From a virus, in IMG/VR virus record IMGVR_UViG_3300025009_000098, positions 1 through 64,000 of that record: 64,000 nucleotides of DNA, one strand, 5' to 3'. The position numbers were made by a program, and so were the translations under genes. Positions within the stretch are counted from its first letter, which is position 1. Each line of letters starts with the position of its first letter. Positions 58,984 through 64,000 of this stretch are shown here, piece by piece. Below the pieces are notes generated by a model. It worked only from the letters and a program-made list of their open reading frames with translations. It had not been told where the DNA came from and made no database searches.

Positions 58984-59568
58984 TCAGCTCCGTCGTACCT
59001 TAATACTCTTGAACTGGGAGTACGAAACACCTGGGGGAGGCGGCTGGCCGTCCTCGATCGCCTGCTTGACTGCCGACTTCGACACGGCATGGGTCAGGAA
59101 ATCGAACTTCTGACCCTCCTGCACCCAGCCGAAAAACGTCGACCAGTCGGCGACGGACACATTATCGACGGTGTCGATGTAGCTCGTGCCGTGCGGGGTT
59201 TTGATCGATGTGGCGCCGATCCTGTTCATCTCGGCCATCAGCCAGTTCTCCCGCTTGGTTTGCAGATCCTTGAGGACAGCGAGTTCCTCGTTGAGGGCCT
59301 TGGTCTTGGCGGCGATGATGTCGCGGGTCTCGACATATTTCGCCACCACCTGTTCTGCTGTTACGTGTGTCACTGCCATGGTCTTAGTCTCCTTTTTTGC
59401 AAGTTCGTTGACGGTGCCGATCCACCCGCAGGCGCAGTCGGCGATGTTGAGGTCGGGCGGGGCCGGGTATGCAGTCTTAGTCATCCTGCCGGGGATGCGG
59501 TTGCACTTCGGGCAGGCCTGGTGCAGGAGCTTATACTCGGCCATGGTTGGTGGTTTGTATGCGGTCAT
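58984..59568 (-). CDS. Zinc-ribbon plus coiled-coil protein, possible dual start
   Basis: 194 residues. N-terminal 55 residues hold a zinc ribbon (C19-C22 and C45-C47). From M64 the protein (MAVTHVTAEQVVAKYVETRD) matches a common stand-alone phage protein with coiled coil and a VSVADWSTFFGWVQEGQKFD domain. AAGGAG precedes that internal ATG (59379), so a 131-residue short form may also be made from 58984-59379. Confidence 0.65.
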   Translation of the reverse strand: MTAYKPPTMAEYKLLHQACPKCNRIPGRMTKTAYPAPPDLNIADCACGWIGTVNELAKKETKTMAVTHVTAEQVVAKYVETRDIIAAKTKALNEELAVLKDLQTKRENWLMAEMNRIGATSIKTPHGTSYIDTVDNVSVADWSTFFGWVQEGQKFDFLTHAVSKSAVKQAIEDGQPPPPGVSYSQFKSIKVRRS

Positions 59569-59771
59569 CTCGTCCTCGTAATGACTCTAAAATCCGTTTC
59601 TACTGAGGCGCCTACTTCCAGAGTTAGAACATGCTCACGCCAAAACCACCGGCAATCCATGGTGGATCCTGCATTAGTATTATTGCTGGTCAACCAATCA
59701 GGTGCGTCCAAGTCAGAAAATATTTCAGGTTCGCACTCAGGTAAAATCTTATGGCGCATCTCGAATTGCAT
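59565..59771 (-). CDS. Hypothetical small protein
   Basis: 68 residues, first gene after the promoter and operator-like region 59793-59844. GGGGGAAGG precedes ATG 59771; ATGA with the next gene. No recognised fold (MQFEMRHKILPECEPEIFSD). Confidence 0.55.
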   Translation of the reverse strand: MQFEMRHKILPECEPEIFSDLDAPDWLTSNNTNAGSTMDCRWFWREHVLTLEVGASVETDFRVITRTR

Positions 59772-59792
59772 CTTTCCTTCCCCCTTTCCTAC

Positions 59793-59821
59793 ACCCTACA
59801 ACTTCGTCAACGGGTTGTCAA
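59793..59821 (-). promoter_or_regulatory. Putative leftward promoter
   Basis: TTGACA (59821-59816, minus) with a 17-nt spacer and TAGGGT (59798-59793). The -10 is a weak match. It would start the operon with 59565-59771. Operator-like site 2 is just upstream; a degenerate copy (TTCGTCAACGGGTTGTC) lies in the spacer at 59803-59819. Confidence 0.35.
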
Positions 59822-59827
59822 TTATTA

Positions 59828-59844
59828 TTTGTCAGCGGGGTTAC
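59828..59844 (+). promoter_or_regulatory. 17-nt operator-like motif, site 2
   Basis: TTTGTCAGCGGGGTTAC, matching TTTGTYA-N3-GGKTTAC. It shares extended flanking (TTA before) with site 1 at the other end of the window. Confidence 0.5.
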
Positions 59845-61397
59845 GTTTTTATATTGCTCAGGCTGAGGACCACCTCTTGAAGTTTCCCCTTATCCTTTAA
59901 CACCTGGTAAATCTTCTTCTCCTCGGCCGTGGCGTACAGGTGACAGATATCGATCTTGATCTTCTGCTTGCTGCCGTCCATCCGGGCGTTGGCCTGCTGG
60001 TAGACCTCGGCCTTGTAGGTCGGGGCGTACCAGATCGTAAGCGTCGCGGCGGTGAGGTCGAGGCCGTGGGCCAGGACCTGGGGGTGGGCGACCAGGACGT
60101 GCGGGTTGGGTAGGGTCCGGAACTCCCTGAAGATCGTTGTTCTTGCCCCGGCAGATACCCGGCCATCGACCACCGCTACCGACCATTTCTTCCTCAGCTC
60201 TGTGGCCACAGCGTCAAGGGCGCCGGTGAACGGCACCAGGACGATAACCTTCTCATCATTCTCGGCGATCACTTCCTCAAGGACACTCATGCGCGGGCCG
60301 AAGTCGAACTTGACCAGTGAGCCGTCGGCTGCTATGACCACCCCGCAGGCGGTTTGCACGAGCTTTGATATCAGTACGGCGGCATTGACGGCAGTAACGG
60401 TAGAACCCCTGACCTCGGTGGCGGCCTGGGCGATCAGTTGCTTGTAAGCCTTGCGCTGATCCTCGGACAACTCAGCCCGCCGTTCAATGAAGCAGGGCTC
60501 CATGTCGGTGCAGACCGATCGTTCAAAACGGATCGAGGGCTTCAGGATCCTGGCCACCGACTTCTCGGAGCCTTTCTTTGGCACCCACTTGAACGGCCCG
60601 AACTGCAGCATGGTTTCCTGTTTGAAGGCGGTGAAGTGACCATGGTAGTTCTCGGGGGTCAGGAGTTTACACTGACCGAACGCGTCGGTTGGCTCAGATG
60701 GGGTCGGTGTACCGGTCAGCCCCCAGGCTGCCCTGGCGATCTTCTGAGCGTTGAGCACCCGGTTGAGAGGCTTGAACAGGGTCTTGGATCGGCTGTTCCG
60801 GAAAACTGCAACCTCGTCGACAATCACCAAGTCGATGTCTGGGCGTTTGGCCAGGGCTTCCTCGATCAGGCCGACGCCGTGATGGTTGATAATGTAATAG
60901 TCACACTTCTGTGCCAGTAGGTCGTGTCTCTTCTGCCGGCTGCCGTGCAGGACGGCGAAGGTGTTGAGCGGCAGGGACTCAAAGATCGCCTGCTCCCACA
61001 CTGACCACAGGGTAGAGAGGGGGGCAACCACCAGAACGCGGTGGACCTTTCCCTCTCTTCTGAGGTAGTCAGCGGCCCAGAGGGCGGAGTTTGTCTTGCC
61101 GGTCCTCATGGCATTATGGCAGTGAGCCCTGGTGTGTAGGGTAAGAAACTCAGAAGTATCCAGCTGATACCACCTCGGCGTGAACCGTCCAGGCCAGTCA
61201 TACTGAGTGCGGATCGGGCTCTGCACCTTGATTCCGATATTATTGAGGACCCGAGCAGCCTCGAGAGTCTGCGGTACAGCAACGAACTGCTTGCCCTGCA
61301 CCGTCGCGACTTTCAGGTCGGGGAACAGGGCCTGGTAGCGACCGGCGTCGGGGGTCTGCAGGACATAGTGATCGTTGATTACGCGGGCGGGGGTCAT
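59841..61397 (-). CDS. SNF2-like DNA helicase/ATPase
   Basis: 518 residues from ATG 61397. Motif I is MRTGKT (about 97-102), motif II VDEVAVF (DEVA rather than DExH), TGTP for motif III and later helicase motifs (VLVAHPQVLAHGLDL, QQANARMDGSKQ). This is the SNF2-related phage helicase family used in replication or recombination. Coupled to the zinc-finger gene above (TGACATG). Confidence 0.85.
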   Translation of the reverse strand: MTPARVINDHYVLQTPDAGRYQALFPDLKVATVQGKQFVAVPQTLEAARVLNNIGIKVQSPIRTQYDWPGRFTPRWYQLDTSEFLTLHTRAHCHNAMRTGKTNSALWAADYLRREGKVHRVLVVAPLSTLWSVWEQAIFESLPLNTFAVLHGSRQKRHDLLAQKCDYYIINHHGVGLIEEALAKRPDIDLVIVDEVAVFRNSRSKTLFKPLNRVLNAQKIARAAWGLTGTPTPSEPTDAFGQCKLLTPENYHGHFTAFKQETMLQFGPFKWVPKKGSEKSVARILKPSIRFERSVCTDMEPCFIERRAELSEDQRKAYKQLIAQAATEVRGSTVTAVNAAVLISKLVQTACGVVIAADGSLVKFDFGPRMSVLEEVIAENDEKVIVLVPFTGALDAVATELRKKWSVAVVDGRVSAGARTTIFREFRTLPNPHVLVAHPQVLAHGLDLTAATLTIWYAPTYKAEVYQQANARMDGSKQKIKIDICHLYATAEEKKIYQVLKDKGKLQEVVLSLSNIKT

Positions 61398-61398
61398 G

Positions 61399-61779
61399 TC
61401 ACATACCCCTAAACATTTGTCGAATGACATTCTCGGCTTCAGCGAGAAAGCGAAGTGTCTCTTCGCGTTTCAGCCTTTTAGCTTCAATTTTCTTCAACCT
61501 GCGTTTCTCTACGTTTTCAGGTTTCCGATAGTTCGCTCTACGTACCGCGGCCCGTTTTTCTTTTTCCTGTTTTCTTTTTTCTTGCCAAGTCTCTTCCTGG
61601 CGCCGCTCAGCAAGTGCACTACATTGTGCTGAATCGTAACACTCTTCGCACAATGGATAATCGATTTGGTTTTGAAGAGTCATCTGTACACAGCAGTCTT
61701 CGCAGACAGGCTCCCCGCAAACATCGCAAGTGAAGTCAGTTATGTGCTCACATATATGACAAACTAAGGACTCAGTCAT
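61399..61779 (-). CDS. Zinc-finger protein with basic coiled-coil tail
   Basis: 126 residues. C-x2-C pairs (CHIC, CDVC, CEDC, CEEC) form B-box-like or double-zinc modules in the first 50 residues. The rest is a basic coiled coil (RRQEETWQEKRKQEKEKRAA). Start 61779 by ATGA overlap. Such basic-coil and zinc proteins can bind nucleic acid; unknown. Confidence 0.6.
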   Translation of the reverse strand: MTESLVCHICEHITDFTCDVCGEPVCEDCCVQMTLQNQIDYPLCEECYDSAQCSALAERRQEETWQEKRKQEKEKRAAVRRANYRKPENVEKRRLKKIEAKRLKREETLRFLAEAENVIRQMFRGM

Positions 61780-62138
61780 TCCACACTCCTCAACCAAGTT
61801 TCAAACTCCTTCAACGACTCCTCGCCGTCGATGACGAAAATAGCACCGCCGGAACAGCGGATTGCGTCCACTTGCATTTTCTGGAACCCCTCAGCCTTTG
61901 CAGTTTTCCTTTTCGTTTCAAGGCCGAAGTACAATCCCCGGTAATGCCCCTCAAAATCCGGGATACCGCGGACGCCGAACGCTGCGCCTTTTATAGGCAT
62001 CCAATACCAGCCGGCGGCGTCGAGCGGCAACCCTCGACCTCCCGGGCCTGACCCTGCTTTCGAGGCTGGGTAGATTTTGTACTTGGCAAGGAGTTTTTTC
62101 GTGGCGTCTTTGACAAGACCTTCAGGAGTTACAGCCAT
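61776..62138 (-). CDS. VRR-NUC domain nuclease
   Basis: 120 residues. VRGIPD (P60-D61), FGLETKRK (E74, K76) and FQKMQ are the PD-(D/E)XK signature of VRR-NUC. Small phage forms cut DNA structures in replication or recombination. ATG 62138 is chosen over an upstream in-frame start; GGTGGG is upstream. Confidence 0.8.
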   Translation of the reverse strand: MAVTPEGLVKDATKKLLAKYKIYPASKAGSGPGGRGLPLDAAGWYWMPIKGAAFGVRGIPDFEGHYRGLYFGLETKRKTAKAEGFQKMQVDAIRCSGGAIFVIDGEESLKEFETWLRSVE

Positions 62139-62227
62139 ATCACCCACCAAATCCCAAAAACAACGAGCAGGATGCTCAACTCCGCCTTGATGATCGGCCA
62201 GAGGTACTCTTTTCCGTAGGGGATCAT
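62129..62227 (-). CDS. 32-aa membrane peptide
   Basis: MIPYGKEYLWPIIKAELSIL plus 12 residues, ending in a hydrophobic helix rich in Trp. ATGA overlap with the exonuclease stop (62227) and 10-nt overlap with the VRR-NUC start. Very short, so uncertain, but both overlaps suggest translation. Confidence 0.4.
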   Translation of the reverse strand: MIPYGKEYLWPIIKAELSILLVVFGIWWVIWL

Positions 62228-62754
62228 TTCTTCAGTACCTCAATAAGATATCGCGCTTGGTTCTTGGCGTCGTCGAGAGCGTTATGTGCTACTCCGTTTT
62301 TCACAAACTCGACCTCCGGGTGCAGGGCCTTGATCGTCCGGAAACATCGATCGTCCCAGAAGTTCCACGGCGCCTTCAACCCCAGTCGCTCGTAGGCGGT
62401 TCTCAAGATCACATTGTCGAACGCGGCGCCGTTGCCCCAGATGCAGACGTTGCGCACCCCGTTCAACTGGTACACCCAGCCGGTGAAATGGTGCAGGGTG
62501 GTGGATATCTGCTCACCCTTACGCTCAAACACCTTCCTGGCCTCGTCGCTCTGCTGCATCCACCAGAGTACGGTCGAGGGAGTGATCGTGCCGCCAGCGG
62601 CCACTGAGGACTCGAGATCGACGACCTCGTAGAACTCCTGGCCGAGCAGGCCGGTTTCGAGTGAGAACTCTACCGCACCCACGGCTATAATCGCCGCATC
62701 CGGGCCGTTGCCCATGGTCTCAAGGTCCAGACTGAGGTCAATACACGGCATCAT
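62224..62754 (-). CDS. 3'-5' exonuclease, DnaQ/RNase T-like
   Basis: 176 residues. D10-L-E12 (LDLETMG), AFDNVILR and HNALDDAKNQA supply the DEDD acidic residues with a conserved His. Similar to the phage Rv2179c-like or DUF5051 exonucleases. Start 62754 with AAGGAG. Works with VRR-NUC and PD-(D/E)XK nucleases in the replication block. Confidence 0.85.
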   Translation of the reverse strand: MMPCIDLSLDLETMGNGPDAAIIAVGAVEFSLETGLLGQEFYEVVDLESSVAAGGTITPSTVLWWMQQSDEARKVFERKGEQISTTLHHFTGWVYQLNGVRNVCIWGNGAAFDNVILRTAYERLGLKAPWNFWDDRCFRTIKALHPEVEFVKNGVAHNALDDAKNQARYLIEVLKK

Positions 62755-62884
62755 CAATCTCCTTGTTTTGAATGAGCCTCTCGGCCCGGGCCTCGTCCCT
62801 CTCCTGCTGCCAGGCATCAGGATCGAGAGGGTAGGTGTCGGTCGCTTCGCAGTAATCGAGATAGTCTTCGTAGGTGAGGACCAT
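62738..62884 (-). CDS. 48-aa acidic hypothetical protein
   Basis: MVLTYEDYLDYCEATDTYPL plus 28 residues, helical and acidic (WQQERDEARAERLIQNKE). It overlaps the exonuclease start by 17 nt and contains its ribosome-binding site. GAGGG precedes ATG 62884. Confidence 0.55.
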   Translation of the reverse strand: MVLTYEDYLDYCEATDTYPLDPDAWQQERDEARAERLIQNKEIDDAVY

Positions 62885-62896
62885 GTCGTGGCCCTC

Positions 62897-63250
62897 TTAG
62901 AAATGATTGTTGAAGAACTCCCGCAGGACTGGATAGACTAGATCATCGCTAAACTCTCCACCATCCAATACGGTACCTTGTGTTGCCTCCTCAAACCACA
63001 CCGAGGTCTTACTCTGGCGGCAAATAACTAGACCGTTATTTTTATCACCTATTCGTACCCTCAATGTACCTCCGTACATCCCCGCCAGAGGGTAGTCCTC
63101 AGCGTTCGGGTCGTTCAGGGTCACCCGAGTACCCTGCAGTGCTGCCTTGATGGTTTCCCACATCTCAAAATGCTCCGGGCAGAGACTCTCTTCGCACATT
63201 ACCTGCATTCGGTTCATGACCTGGGTGTCTTCAAAGTAATTTCCGCTCAT
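62897..63250 (-). CDS. Hypothetical protein
   Basis: 117 residues from ATG 63250 (GAGGAG upstream). The N-terminal part has CEESLCPEHFE; the rest is mixed beta and helix (GTLRVRIGDKNNGLVIC). ATGA overlap with the nuclease above. No family recognised. Confidence 0.55.
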   Translation of the reverse strand: MSGNYFEDTQVMNRMQVMCEESLCPEHFEMWETIKAALQGTRVTLNDPNAEDYPLAGMYGGTLRVRIGDKNNGLVICRQSKTSVWFEEATQGTVLDGGEFSDDLVYPVLREFFNNHF

Positions 63251-63948
63251 CGTCTTTCTCCTCTTCGTTGTGGACAGTCGTTCACGGCGCACCAGGGGCA
63301 AAGCCCGGAAGGCCGAGGATCAAACCGCTCCGTCCTCCACGCCTCCTCCATCCGCGCCACCCGCGGCAGGAACTCCTGCCATATTTTAGGGATATCCGCT
63401 TTCGCAATCGGCTCGATGCCGGTCACCTGCTTGTGCTGGGTCCAGATATACTTGCCGGTGAACTCCTGCAGGTAGGGGCGGACGACGGCCAGGGCAGCGA
63501 CGCAGAGCCTGAGCTGGTCCGGGGCGTCCTTGATCTTGCCCTCTGTTTTCCAATCCAGAAGAGAGACTGAGTTTTCTTTCCGCTTGGTCACCACCACGTC
63601 CAACTTGGCCCTGAACCATGCGTCCTTGGCGAACCAGGAGGTGGGTGCCATGCCTCGGGTGAGAGCGACCTCGACCTCCGCCTCGACCTTGTGTCCGGTT
63701 CTTAATATGGCTGTGCAGTACGGCTCGACCGGGAGCAGGGCCTCTTCGTCCTTGTGAGGGATGCCCTTCAAGAAAAGCTCTCCGGCTTTGTGAACTCGGG
63801 ACCCCCAAATCGACGCGGCCGACTCTTGGAAGGGGACTGTGCAGTAAAATCTTGAGGCTGCATATCTGGCCGCGCATCCTTCGTAATCGGCGAGGGCAGT
63901 GAAGGACCAGGAGAAGGGCTTACCTTTGGCGTTAAGGGGGGCGGTCAT
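63247..63948 (-). CDS. PD-(D/E)XK nuclease, Cas4/RecB-like
   Basis: 233 residues. H53 (SRVHKAG), D117 (KLDVVV) and D132-W-K134 (LLDWKTEG) form the RecB-like active site, and CPWC-x5-C near the C-terminus could bind a metal cluster as in Cas4-like exonucleases. Probable DNA end-processing nuclease. Start ATG 63948, overlapping the gene above (ATGA). Confidence 0.8.
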   Translation of the reverse strand: MTAPLNAKGKPFSWSFTALADYEGCAARYAASRFYCTVPFQESAASIWGSRVHKAGELFLKGIPHKDEEALLPVEPYCTAILRTGHKVEAEVEVALTRGMAPTSWFAKDAWFRAKLDVVVTKRKENSVSLLDWKTEGKIKDAPDQLRLCVAALAVVRPYLQEFTGKYIWTQHKQVTGIEPIAKADIPKIWQEFLPRVARMEEAWRTERFDPRPSGLCPWCAVNDCPQRRGERR

Positions 63949-64000
63949 TTGGCCACCCGGTAGCAATGAAAAATCTCCCCACTCTGGAATACCGGAAAGC
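63945..64000 (-). CDS. 3' end of a leftward gene entering from the right edge (partial)
   Basis: The only frame ending in TGA at 63947-63945 reads FPVFQSGEIFHCYRVAK and overlaps the nuclease start (ATGA). Too short for an identity. Confidence 0.45.
   Translation of the reverse strand, partial: FPVFQSGEIFHCYRVAK

Noticed and set aside
1-64000. Lysogeny genes (integrase, attachment site, CI-Cro pair)
   Set aside because: No integrase and no att-like repeat; HTH genes alone do not show lysogeny.
1-64000. tRNA genes
   Set aside because: I saw no T-loop-like GTTCRANNC with matching cloverleaf in intergenic DNA.

Overview
The window is almost entirely the genome of a tailed, podovirus-like bacteriophage. 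It carries a T7-type family A DNA polymerase, a primase-helicase, an SSB-like protein, ThyX, a small-terminase candidate, TerL, portal, scaffold, an N4 gp56-type capsid protein, many tail and fibre proteins, a lysis block and one giant 2718-residue protein expected to be an internal virion protein. I see no tape-measure protein, tail sheath or integrase, which argues for a short-tailed lytic phage. No tRNA, rRNA or CRISPR is visible. Both ends cut through leftward genes, so the real genome is longer, and the two leftward blocks may join in a circular or permuted map. The host cannot be named. Several Sec signal peptides and a lipobox suggest a Gram-negative-type envelope (inference).

Layout. 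(1) 1-6992, leftward: DNA polymerase and about 15 small accessory genes, mostly joined by 4-nt ATGA overlaps, headed by a tandem-HTH regulator with a good promoter at 7044-7073. (2) 7074-7931: a gene-poor regulatory stretch with inverted repeats, hairpins, AT microsatellites and a doubtful small ORF. (3) 7932-8974, leftward: four small genes. (4) 8975-9708: non-coding DNA at the divergent strand switch. It holds a promoter, operator-like sites, a ten-copy 22-bp tandem repeat, G-quadruplex-type G runs and a nearly G-free A/C-rich leader. (5) 9709-49803, rightward late region: small-terminase candidate, fibre-like and exported proteins (10.3-18.3 kb), lysis and hydrolase genes (18.3-21.9 kb), a GIY-YIG endonuclease, TerL, portal, scaffold, capsid, tail and fibre genes, and the giant protein. 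(6) 49766-64000, leftward: accessory genes including a RyR-domain protein and a dGTP-diphosphohydrolase-like protein, then ThyX, primase-helicase, SSB-like protein, HNH endonuclease, SNF2-like helicase and three nucleases.

The most unusual parts are four. A run of genes encodes proteins with signal peptides (fibre-like, beta-helix, lipoprotein, thermonuclease) followed by phospholipase-A2-like and papain-like proteins and a lysozyme. The strand switch carries an iteron-like array and G4 cluster. A 17-nt operator-like motif recurs at the leftward promoters. Finally, a gene appears to have been inserted at the 3' end of thyX with duplication of the thyX tail.
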